A program made the position numbers and the translations under genes. 7,021 nt of DNA, taken from contig JAHELX010000065.1 in NCBI GenBank assembly GCA_024643945.1, forward strand, positions 1-7,021, read 5' to 3'. The stretch's first letter is position 1, and each line of letters begins with the position of its first letter. Below, in pieces: positions 1 to 6,668 of this stretch. The notes under the pieces are model-generated. The model saw only the letters and a program-made list of their open reading frames with translations. It had not been told where the DNA came from and did no database searches. The DNA comes from Anaerolineales bacterium. GTDB lineage: Bacteria > Chloroflexota > Anaerolineae > 4572-78 > NAK82.

Positions 1-1105
1 CCAGCCGTTCATCGGCGTCCACGTACATCGTACGGAATTTCAACGCATCAAAGAACTTGCCACTGACACCCACTACGCGCCGCCGATAGAAGACAGGTCC
101 CGGCGAATTGAGCTTGATAGCAACAGCAATGACCAACATAAGAGGCCAGGACACCAGCAACACAACGCTTGAAACCAGAATGTCCAAGACACGCTTCAAC
201 AACACGTCGGCTCCCGTGAGACGGACCTTGTTGAGGCTTAGCAGCGGGACGTTCCCAATCTCCTGGACCTCAACGCCAGTAGTCAACAGCTCGTAAAGCC
301 CGGATGACATGCGGATGGTAATGTCCTCGGTCGCGCCGAAGGATTGAAAGAGTTCAAGAAGCTTTTCGCGGGACAACGCAGTGGAGGCAACGATGATCTC
401 CTGGATGCCATGCTGTCTGACTAACGTTGCGACCGAGTCGATGGCTCCCAGCACCGGGGTACCGGGCAAGATTTGGCTGCCCCGCGCCAGTTCGTCGTCA
501 ACAAAGCCAGCGATCCAGATACCCGCCTTATGGTTGGCCTGGAGCTGCTCGGCGATAGCTTGCCCCTCTTCATTAGCGCCGACAATCAGCACGGTTGTCA
601 GAAAACGCCCCTTAACCCGCAGCCATTGAATCACTCGCCGTAGTAAAAAGCGTCCCAATATTACGGTGAATGTCAGCAAGAACCACGACAAAACCACCCA
701 ACCACGAGCAATGACAAAGTTAAGATCGAAGAAGGTTAGAAGGATAATGAGCATCATACCTAGGGTACAAGCATTGAACACCCGCGCATATTCGCGCATT
801 CCACTGAAAAGATATCTGAAATCATACAGGCTAAAAATCCGAAAGAGGATTAACCAACATGGCGCCAGAAGAAACACCAAACGCGAATAGAAATCCACTG
901 GGGATTGCAGATGTTGATAGAACCAGGAGATGCCCACTTCAAAGCGAAAGGTATAGGCCAGCCAGAATGCAATCAATACTGCCACTAAGTCTGAGGCCAC
1001 AAGGGCAATGGATAACAAAAGCCGTTCCGCCCACCGCGCATTGATAGCAACTGGTAACGGGCCACTCAAATGGCCAGTCCATTGCTGAGCATTAGCTTGC
1101 GTCAT
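1..1105 (-). CDS. Polyprenyl-phosphate sugar-phosphate transferase (WcaJ/WbaP-type), 3' end beyond the window
   Basis: Translating the minus strand from the ATG at 1105 gives 368 uninterrupted codons that run off the left edge. The N-terminus has about four hydrophobic segments (roughly residues 29-53, 76-91, 109-126 and 136-152). A Rossmann-like CoA_binding_3 domain follows (about 170-290, with IVGANEEG at 174-181). Next comes the start of the bacterial sugar transferase domain: KRVLDI at 304-309, a hydrophobic stretch to 332, the NSPGPVFYRRR block at 333-343 and KFRTM at 356-360. This family transfers a sugar 1-phosphate from a nucleotide sugar to undecaprenyl phosphate at the inner membrane, the first step of exopolysaccharide, capsule or O-unit assembly. 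The rest of the catalytic domain is outside the window, so substrate and integrity are unknown. The start is supported by GGAGGGG 8 nt upstream. The promoter shares its boxes with the kinase/regulator operon, suggesting co-regulation (inference). Confidence 0.93.
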   Translation of the reverse strand, partial: MTQANAQQWTGHLSGPLPVAINARWAERLLLSIALVASDLVAVLIAFWLAYTFRFEVGISWFYQHLQSPVDFYSRLVFLLAPCWLILFRIFSLYDFRYLFSGMREYARVFNACTLGMMLIILLTFFDLNFVIARGWVVLSWFLLTFTVILGRFLLRRVIQWLRVKGRFLTTVLIVGANEEGQAIAEQLQANHKAGIWIAGFVDDELARGSQILPGTPVLGAIDSVATLVRQHGIQEIIVASTALSREKLLELFQSFGATEDITIRMSSGLYELLTTGVEVQEIGNVPLLSLNKVRLTGADVLLKRVLDILVSSVVLLVSWPLMLVIAVAIKLNSPGPVFYRRRVVGVSGKFFDALKFRTMYVDADERL

Positions 1106-1113
1106 TTCAACGT

Positions 1114-1120
1114 CCCCTCC
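1114..1120 (-). promoter_or_regulatory. Ribosome binding site of the sugar-phosphate transferase
   Basis: The minus strand reads GGAGGGG, separated by 8 nt from the ATG at 1105. The only nearby alternative, an ATG at 1127, meets a stop after six codons, so this site fixes the start. Confidence 0.8.
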
Positions 1121-1202
1121 AGATCATGTCGAGAATATATCAGGTCGTATTAATTATCTGGAATCACAGGCCAGGTTGCCAGACCTTGCTTCTACTCCTG
1201 CT

Positions 1203-1258
1203 AGTCTACCAACATTTAATGATAAAGCTGTGTGAATATGCTTAGAAATTGGTTAGAA
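1203..1258 (-). promoter_or_regulatory. Promoter with three 11-bp-spaced TTCTAA boxes ahead of the sugar-phosphate transferase
   Basis: Read on the minus strand, TTCTAA lies at 1258-1253 and again at 1247-1242, and a variant TTCACA at 1236-1231, each exactly 11 bp from the next. The middle box is followed after 17 bp by TATCAT (1224-1219), so it can serve as the -35 element with TATCAT as -10. Transcription would begin near 1212, giving a leader of about 107 nt. The whole segment is 48/56 identical to 6572-6627 upstream of the kinase gene. Tandem hexamers with 5-bp spacers are the typical binding layout of OmpR/PhoB/PhoP-family regulators. That the regulator at 3201-3926 binds here is inferred. 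Confidence 0.72.
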
Positions 1259-1313
1259 ATCGAGGCAGTCTAATGGGGGAGGATCGAGATGATGGAGAAA
1301 TGATCTGGAGATG

Positions 1314-2813
1314 CTACCGTCGAGAAGGGGGCCCTCCACCCGAATCGGACGACCCATCATCGTCGCCGCCCTGCACAGGGGGGGCGTTCCAAACGAAGAA
1401 GTACATGTCACTCTGAGGACTGATGTCTTTCACCCATTTGCCATCTTGAGTGAGGATGGCCGCGACTCGCCAACCATACCTTCCAGGGTTGTAATCCTTT
1501 GGCACTTGCCAGGATGTAGAGCGCGTCTTGACTGCGCCACGCCATTCAGTCCCGTTTTCCCAAAGACGGACTTCGTACCACTGGTCACCCTGAAGCGTAC
1601 CTGCTGAGTCCCACGTCAGGACAATGGTGTCCTCTGCTTGGAAGACCGTTTCACTGGCAGGCAATAGCAGATTAGGTTTGGGATAGGAACTTGGGCTTGC
1701 ATGGCTGGAAGTTGAGGGTAGCGCGGGAAATTGAACCATTTGAGGCCTGGTAGGTGTACTATCAGAATCGGGGCCACTCTGGGAGAGGGTAAACTCACGA
1801 GTCTCACTGGGCGAGCTTAGATAGACACCATCGGAGAGTCGCACGACCTGAATTCTCCAGCGATAGAATCCAGGCTGTAACTCCGATTCCACAGACCAAG
1901 TGTCTGACTGCACGCGCCCCACCACGGTGTAGGGAGCAGCCGTAGTTTGCCAAAGCTGAACTTCGTACCAGGCATCGGGGTCAGCTTTGGCAATCGGTTC
2001 CCACTTCAGTGAGATTGCAGACCCTCCTGTCATTGAGGCCTGATGTTCCGGCTCTATGAGTGTTGGCGCAGGATACGGGTAAGTTTCCCCCAGCGAAACC
2101 GTACTAGATGCCGGGGTCTGTTTGATAGGAAGTTCGGTAGGCACAGGTGAAGGAGTGATAGCTTCTGGGGTGGCCGCCGCGATGATGTCGGGATCGAGTC
2201 CTGGTGATGCATTCACCTCAGTGCCAGCAACTACCTGGTATAAAGCGTCGTTTACTGATAGGCTGGCTTCACCCTGTTCCACCATCAAATGCACCGTTGG
2301 ATCGTCCACCGTTAAGCTTAGGACAGTTCTGTCCGATGTGGGCGTCACCTTCAAATCTAGGGAGTTCAGTCCAAATGAGGTGACAGAAGACATCTCGAGT
2401 GTGACCTTGTCCGAGTGAGCCGTCAATGTTATCTTGCCCGCCAGTCCACGCAGGCTGAAGTCCTCTGTTTGCGACCAATTGACCACCTGGAAGGTGCTGC
2501 TTGAGTCCAAGAACAGTACACTCTGATCAGGCAGTCTCAGCGTGACGCCAGCATCGGGCCCACTGCTGACTCTGTAGCCTGTTGAGAGAGGCGCCTCCTC
2601 CCCTGCTTTCACCCGTATTTCCTGCCCGGAATGGGACACAATCAGCGTCCCTTCAATGACGCTTATCACGGCCCCAGTTGGCTGCGTGCCAGGACTGACC
2701 GGCGCTGGTGAGCTGGTCCCACACCCAACCATAACCATCATTGCCCCCAGTACCGTCAACCCTCTCAGGCTAGCACTTAACAGGACGGACAATCGCCGCC
2801 AGTTGCCCTTCAA
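1314..2813 (-). CDS. FecR-domain lipoprotein with two repeated beta-sandwich-like modules
   Basis: This is a 499-residue exported protein. Residues 1-30 form a lipoprotein signal with basic residues (K2, R6, R7) and a hydrophobic core ending in MVGC, so Cys31 should be lipidated and the protein anchored on the outer face of a membrane. Residues about 47-200 match the FecR style: a GAVISVIEGTLIV strand, an amphipathic 'G..L..G..V.SG' region and LRLPDQSVLFLD near 92-103. Two related modules follow, about 245-343 and 377-475. Each opens with YPxP, has a [LV][KT]W strand and the signature WYEV[QR]LW, and ends with G-[FR]-Y-x-WR. Ser/Thr/Pro-rich linkers (213-240, 344-376) separate them, and a Gly/Asp/Ser-rich tail closes the protein. 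No ECF sigma factor or TonB receptor gene is adjacent, so a FecR anti-sigma role is not indicated; an envelope scaffold or ligand-binding role is more likely. The TTG start is supported by GAAGGAG 8 nt upstream. Confidence 0.87.
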   Translation of the reverse strand: MKGNWRRLSVLLSASLRGLTVLGAMMVMVGCGTSSPAPVSPGTQPTGAVISVIEGTLIVSHSGQEIRVKAGEEAPLSTGYRVSSGPDAGVTLRLPDQSVLFLDSSSTFQVVNWSQTEDFSLRGLAGKITLTAHSDKVTLEMSSVTSFGLNSLDLKVTPTSDRTVLSLTVDDPTVHLMVEQGEASLSVNDALYQVVAGTEVNASPGLDPDIIAAATPEAITPSPVPTELPIKQTPASSTVSLGETYPYPAPTLIEPEHQASMTGGSAISLKWEPIAKADPDAWYEVQLWQTTAAPYTVVGRVQSDTWSVESELQPGFYRWRIQVVRLSDGVYLSSPSETREFTLSQSGPDSDSTPTRPQMVQFPALPSTSSHASPSSYPKPNLLLPASETVFQAEDTIVLTWDSAGTLQGDQWYEVRLWENGTEWRGAVKTRSTSWQVPKDYNPGRYGWRVAAILTQDGKWVKDISPQSDMYFFVWNAPPVQGGDDDGSSDSGGGPPSRR

Positions 2814-2821
2814 AAGACCAG

Positions 2822-2828
2822 CTCCTTC
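2822..2828 (-). promoter_or_regulatory. Ribosome binding site selecting a TTG start for the FecR-like lipoprotein
   Basis: The minus strand reads GAAGGAG, with 8 nt to the TTG at 2813. The ATG at 2830 just upstream overlaps this site and would give only six codons before a TGA that overlaps the TTG. The TTG start also yields a complete lipoprotein signal peptide. Confidence 0.72.
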
Positions 2829-2865
2829 ATAGTTCGTGTAGGTTTTGGATCACGAGCCCCTGCTT

Positions 2866-2962
2866 CTTAGGGTCCATAAAAGAATAAATTCACCCACTAC
2901 CATCCATTTTACCCGAGAAATCCGCCTTAAATGCAGGAAGTTATTCATTTACGGACCCTTAG
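2866..2962. repeat. Inverted repeat with 22-26-bp arms upstream of the FecR-like gene
   Basis: The arm at 2866-2887 pairs with 2941-2962 at 19 of 22 positions, and partial pairing continues inward to 2891/2937 (22 of 26). The intervening segment is about 45-53 bp. The arms contain TTAGGGTCC and its complement. The size and symmetry suggest a small palindromic mobile or repeat element. A long leader stem-loop in the FecR-like mRNA is the alternative if transcription starts upstream. No clear target duplication was seen. Confidence 0.6.
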
Positions 2963-3200
2963 ACCCACATCATAGCCAGGAAATAGACGGGGCACCAAGA
3001 CAGAAGGCGATCTGCTAATACACCTTGGCTTTGAGGAGCCGGTCAATGCTGTCAGCTCCTCTGCCTCGGCCTCAGCGATACCCACACCTACCCGCCTTAA
3101 CTCTCAAGCTGCTTGTGATACCCGCACGTGGGATTTCCGACGGTTTACCTCCCCTTTGGGGAAAAACTGAGCGATATGTTGTCCTCGCAACTCGGAACTC

Positions 3201-3926
3201 TCAAGTACGCTGGGTATGAGTGTTCGGCTGTGCCATGGGGCTTGGCTCGCGAAAGCGGTAGCCAATACCCCATTCGGCAAGCAAATAATAAGGCTCCCGA
3301 GGCCGATCTTCGATCTTTTGACGTAGATAATGAATGTAAACCTTGAGTGAGGCCGGGCTGGCACTGTGTTCCATGCCCCAAACTTCCCGAATCAATTCTT
3401 CATGAGATACCACTCGGCCCACGTGGCGCAACAGAGTAGAGAGGAGGCGAAACTCGGTGGGGGTTAGTTGTACCGGCTTGCCACGCACCTTGACAAAGCG
3501 TTTGTCCAAGTCAATCAGCAAACGACCGTCGTCATAGACAAAAGATTCACCAGGCACGTACCGGCCGTTGCGCCGTAAGAGGTTACGCATCTTAGCCAGA
3601 AGGACAGGCACTTCAAAAGGTTTGCGCAAGTAATCATCGGCTCCCAACTCTAACGCTCTCACCACACTTCGCTCGTCATGGCGATGACTCATCACCAAAA
3701 TAGACTGAACGCCTAACTCGCGCAGCCGACGACACGCTTCAAACCCGTCCATAACGGGCATTATTACGTCCAGGATGGCAAGGTCTGGCAACTGTTCTTC
3801 AGCAATCTCCAACCCCTCCGAGCCACTCTGGGCAATCCAAACCTGATAGCCCTCATTTTCAAGGAACAGTTTCAGCAATTGAAGTATGGTCGGATCATCA
3901 TCAACGAGTAAGATTGTGGCCGTCAT
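3201..3926 (-). CDS. OmpR/PhoB-family response regulator
   Basis: This 241-residue regulator has an N-terminal receiver (about 4-118) and a C-terminal winged helix (about 130-226). The receiver has the acidic pocket D9-D10, phospho-acceptor D53 (ILDVIMP), S80, Y99 and K102 (DYLRKPF), so it looks fully competent. The effector domain shows LTPTEFRLL, SHEELIREVWG, a recognition-helix stretch of about 189-205 and a GIGYRF wing. A short Pro/Thr/Gln tail follows. Such proteins bind tandem direct repeats as head-to-tail dimers when phosphorylated. The ATG at 3926 overlaps the TGA of the upstream kinase gene as ATGA, implying translational coupling, and a GGGGGGTGAG stretch precedes it. An in-frame start 23 codons earlier is open but would lie inside the kinase gene and add residues ahead of the usual TILLVDDD beginning. 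The likely targets are the 11-bp-period TTCTAA boxes (inference). Confidence 0.95.
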   Translation of the reverse strand: MTATILLVDDDPTILQLLKLFLENEGYQVWIAQSGSEGLEIAEEQLPDLAILDVIMPVMDGFEACRRLRELGVQSILVMSHRHDERSVVRALELGADDYLRKPFEVPVLLAKMRNLLRRNGRYVPGESFVYDDGRLLIDLDKRFVKVRGKPVQLTPTEFRLLSTLLRHVGRVVSHEELIREVWGMEHSASPASLKVYIHYLRQKIEDRPREPYYLLAEWGIGYRFREPSPMAQPNTHTQRT

Positions 3927-6457
3927 TGACTCACCCCCCAAACAGGCAAGGAAAAGCCGAAGCGCGTCCTCTTGCCAGGCTGGCTTTCGGCCCATACACG
4001 ACCGTTTTGTAGCTCAACCAATCGCCTGGTTGCGTAAAGCCCTAAGCGATAGGTGGACGGCATCTTATCGCCGTCGTCATCCACAGGGTAAAACTGTGAA
4101 AAGATCCGGTCAAGCTGCTTAACCGGAATAGCCTCTCCCTCGTCCGTAATAGAAATAATCGCCTCCGATGTGCGCGCTTGCAATTCTAAGGTAATGTGAC
4201 CTCCGTTCGGGTAACGGCTCATCGCGCTGCGCAAGAAACTTAACAGAATCAACTCAGTCTTGCTTGCGTCGGCAACTACGATGGGAAATGTATCGGGAGG
4301 GTTAAAGCTAAATATATGTGGAGGCTCCTCAGTCCGGATCAGATCCAGCGTACGCTCAATTAGGGGAGGAAGGACAACCGGTTCGGCGTGAACACGCACT
4401 TTGCCAGTTTCCATTCGTGATATTTCTAGCAAGTCTCTAATGAATTCTGCGATACGTTGGCCCTGCTCTCGCATTTTATTCAGCATCGCACGCTGCTCTT
4501 CAACTTCAAATTCCGAACTCAGCATGAGGTCAATTGAGGCCTGAATGAAGCTGAGAGGGCTGCGCAATAGATGCGAAGCCATATTCGCAAACTCGAATCT
4601 GATGCGGTCATCGCTCCTTTCGGGGCGGGCCTGCTGAAAAGCGCAGATAGCACCCACTGCCCGGCCATCCCGAACGACGGGTACGACCTGACCTCTGACA
4701 AGAACGGGACGGCCATCCCTGGTCGCCAATAACATGCCATCATTCGTAGGTCCATCCTGGGGGAATGAAATACGCCGCCGTTCTTCTATAGCCTGGCTGA
4801 GCAATTGACACAAGCTATTGGTCGACCCGTAGGTCCCCTCTGGGGAAGTATCACCGGACGGCACTAATTCGTATACAGAACGCCTAATGGTCTCGTCCAG
4901 TGGCCAACCCAGCATGGCACTGGCAGCTTCGTTTTGCGCCATCAAGCGCAGGTCGGCGTCTACCAACCACACCGCATTGTCTACTGCCTCCATTAGCAGC
5001 GATAAACGCTCTCGCTCAGCCTGGGCCCTCTCTTGCAGCACCGTCCCTTCCAGGGCAATGGCCACTTGATCAGCGACACTGGTCACAAATTGTAGATCAT
5101 CCTGGGTAAAGGCATGGGGCAGGGAACTCTCAAGGTCAATGGCACCGATCACTCTTCTCCCACGCCGCATCGGCACCGCCATACGCGACCGAGCATGCGT
5201 GCTACGGCCATTTCCCTCAACCTGAAGGTCGCTCTTGAGAATAGGCTGTCCCATCTCGATGACCGCCTGGAGCGTCTGCTCGTCCCACCAACGGTCCGGC
5301 GTCGCCCCATCATGATGGGTGAGGACCAACTCGCCCAGGCTCCCTTGAGAAACATAAAACGTCGGGTGGTTGTGTTCTCCAATGGACCAGGCCAGAACGC
5401 CAGCTTCGGCATTGGTAGCTTTGAGGGTAAGCGACAACGCCAATCGTGCCCCCACGTCGAAGTCGGTGACGCCGCTCAATTGACCAGCCACTGCCTGCAA
5501 GGTGGCAACCTCTTTAACCCGGCGGGTAAGCTTTTGGTGCAACTCAGTATATTGACGCGCGTTCTCCACTGCCGTGGCTGCCATATCAGCCAAAGCCGAC
5601 AATCGGCGTAGGTGCGTTAGGGTAAAGCAAGCACTCGACACTTGATTGTCCACGCCCAAGACGCCGATCACTCGCCCGTTAACCTTCAGGGGCACGTTGA
5701 GCAACGATTTGACCAAATAGCCGGTCTTGACTTTGAGCTTCTGTGTGCCATCTCCACTCAAGAGAATCGGCTTACCGGAGCTGACAACCATGCCGGCAAT
5801 GCTGTCTTCAACCCGCAGACTAAAGCCCTGTGCCTGCATTTCGCCCAAATTTTGCGCGGCCCGCAATTGCAATTCACCAGTTTCTGAGTCTAAAAGCAGC
5901 AAATATCCCTCTTCTGCACCGGTGATAAACACGGCCGCTTCTGTGACACGGTTGAGGACCAGGTCCAGGTCCAGCAATGAATTGACCGAGCGTCCGATCC
6001 CCAGCAATACACCCAATTCTTTGACGCGCTGCTCTAACTCACGATTGAAAACGGCCAGATCTCCAGCCCCTTGTCGATAATCTGGCGAACAAGCTTCTTG
6101 CCCGAGAGCGCGGCGGACCGCTTGCAGCACATCCTCAGCGGCAAAAGGATAGACCAGGTAATCTCGAACGCCCAACCGGAGGAACTCGACGACGACGTAG
6201 TCCGATTCTCGCTCCACTAGCAGAATCGAAGGGATCAAGAGGTCTGCTTGTGCCAGGCGACGCAGCAAGCGGAGCGATGAGTCCATTGGCAGATGCAACA
6301 GCAAGAGATGTGGCGACTCATCCACAGCCGCTTTCAATCCTTCATCCTGCCCCCTGGCGAAAAGCGGCCTGAAACCATGAGGCGATAATACTTCCTTTGC
6401 CACAGTTTCCAACAATCCGGCATCCAAATCAACGATGAGTATTTTCTCTCCAGCCAC
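3923..6457 (-). CDS. Soluble hybrid-like sensor histidine kinase: pseudo-receiver-GAF-GAF-PAS-HisKA-HATPase, with degenerate catalytic motifs
   Basis: This 844-residue protein has no membrane segments. The domains are a receiver-like fold (about 4-118), a coiled linker (133-155), GAF1 (163-298, ending VIGVLGVDN), GAF2 (318-470, ending VIGAIDLES), PAS (488-605), HisKA (616-688) and HATPase_c (697-840). GAF and PAS domains sense small ligands, redox state or light in the cytoplasm; no ligand can be named. In the pseudo-receiver the phospho-Asp is His55 and the conserved Lys is Tyr103. The H-box is SHLLRSPL with His629 kept, but the acidic H+1 residue is Leu. The N-box Asn residues are Ser740 and Ser744, the G1 box is DEGEAI, and the G2 box keeps only LGL after Arg804. 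Its own ATP-dependent kinase activity is therefore doubtful. The GTG start at 6457 has AAGAGG 5 nt upstream. A TTG at 6508 adds 17 residues without a clear ribosome binding site, and an in-frame TAG lies just beyond it. Confidence 0.92.
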   Translation of the reverse strand: MAGEKILIVDLDAGLLETVAKEVLSPHGFRPLFARGQDEGLKAAVDESPHLLLLHLPMDSSLRLLRRLAQADLLIPSILLVERESDYVVVEFLRLGVRDYLVYPFAAEDVLQAVRRALGQEACSPDYRQGAGDLAVFNRELEQRVKELGVLLGIGRSVNSLLDLDLVLNRVTEAAVFITGAEEGYLLLLDSETGELQLRAAQNLGEMQAQGFSLRVEDSIAGMVVSSGKPILLSGDGTQKLKVKTGYLVKSLLNVPLKVNGRVIGVLGVDNQVSSACFTLTHLRRLSALADMAATAVENARQYTELHQKLTRRVKEVATLQAVAGQLSGVTDFDVGARLALSLTLKATNAEAGVLAWSIGEHNHPTFYVSQGSLGELVLTHHDGATPDRWWDEQTLQAVIEMGQPILKSDLQVEGNGRSTHARSRMAVPMRRGRRVIGAIDLESSLPHAFTQDDLQFVTSVADQVAIALEGTVLQERAQAERERLSLLMEAVDNAVWLVDADLRLMAQNEAASAMLGWPLDETIRRSVYELVPSGDTSPEGTYGSTNSLCQLLSQAIEERRRISFPQDGPTNDGMLLATRDGRPVLVRGQVVPVVRDGRAVGAICAFQQARPERSDDRIRFEFANMASHLLRSPLSFIQASIDLMLSSEFEVEEQRAMLNKMREQGQRIAEFIRDLLEISRMETGKVRVHAEPVVLPPLIERTLDLIRTEEPPHIFSFNPPDTFPIVVADASKTELILLSFLRSAMSRYPNGGHITLELQARTSEAIISITDEGEAIPVKQLDRIFSQFYPVDDDGDKMPSTYRLGLYATRRLVELQNGRVWAESQPGKRTRFGFSLPVWGVSQ

Positions 6458-6462
6458 GTTTG

Positions 6463-6468
6463 CCTCTT
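6463..6468 (-). promoter_or_regulatory. Ribosome binding site supporting the GTG start of the sensor kinase
   Basis: AAGAGG on the minus strand sits 5 nt before the GTG at 6457. That start places the protein beginning directly at the receiver-like first strand (KILIVDLD). The in-frame TTG at 6508 has no comparable site. Confidence 0.5.
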
Positions 6469-6571
6469 GCCCAAAGTACGCTAACGGCCAAGGGCCAGGA
6501 ATCAGCAATCGAGCGCCCCAACTCTAGGTTCCCCCAACCCCGGATCCCTTCCTTCTCTGTTTATGATTGAA

Positions 6572-6638
6572 AGTCTAACAAGACTTAATGATAAAGCCGT
6601 GAGAATATGCTTAGAAAAAAGTTAGAATTGAATTAGAA
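6572..6638 (-). promoter_or_regulatory. Promoter with four 11-bp-spaced TTCTAA boxes ahead of the kinase/regulator operon
   Basis: On the minus strand TTCTAA occurs at 6638-6633, 6627-6622 and 6616-6611, followed by TTCTCA at 6605-6600: four boxes at exact 11-bp steps. The third box is 17 bp from TATCAT (6593-6588), so it doubles as a -35 element. The start point would be near 6581, leaving a leader of about 124 nt to the GTG. The core (6585-6616) matches 30 of 32 bases at 1216-1247. The layout suggests autoregulation by the operon's own OmpR-type regulator (inference). Confidence 0.75.
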
Positions 6639-6668
6639 CCCTATATAGATATCACAATCAGCCAACAA

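Larger units (their letters stand above)
2814..3200. other. Intergenic region between the response regulator and the FecR-like gene
   Basis: I see no convincing gene in these 387 bp. The region holds the 26-bp-arm inverted repeat at 2866-2962. It also has a 7-bp inverted repeat, GAGGAGC/GCTCCTC (3033-3039 and 3055-3061), and a small TCCCC-TTT-GGGGA hairpin (3150-3162) just after the regulator stop codon. Neither small hairpin is followed by a T-run in the direction of transcription, so no intrinsic terminator is called. The TTCTAA box promoter is absent here. A possible -10 (TAAAAT on the minus strand, near 2910) lacks a convincing -35. Confidence 0.6.

Noticed and set aside
108..1044. Several short plus-strand open frames near the left end
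   Set aside because: The minus strand here encodes a continuous, recognisable sugar-phosphate transferase; the plus-strand frames are shadows.
2811..2830. Six-codon leader peptide starting at the ATG at 2830 and overlapping the FecR-like start
   Set aside because: It overlaps the ribosome binding site itself and is too short to separate from chance.
3033..3061. GAGGAGC/GCTCCTC inverted repeat as a terminator for the regulator operon
   Set aside because: The stem is only 7 bp with a 15-nt loop, and no T-run follows on the minus strand; kept only as a note in the gap description.
3121..3133. CCCGCACGTGGG near-palindrome as an operator
   Set aside because: Single short copy, downstream of the regulator stop, with no matching site elsewhere in the window.
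3927..3995. A 23-codon N-terminal extension of the response regulator
   Set aside because: It lies inside the kinase gene, shows no family similarity, and the ATG at 3926 gives the standard receiver beginning and an ATGA overlap.
5114..5611. A 165-codon plus-strand open frame
   Set aside because: It is antisense to the GAF-encoding part of the kinase gene, resembles no family and has no ribosome binding site; it is a shadow of the coding strand.
6458..6508. TTG start giving 17 more residues on the kinase
   Set aside because: It has no clear ribosome binding site, and the added residues precede the natural first strand of the receiver-like domain. It remains possible, so it is mentioned in the gene entry.
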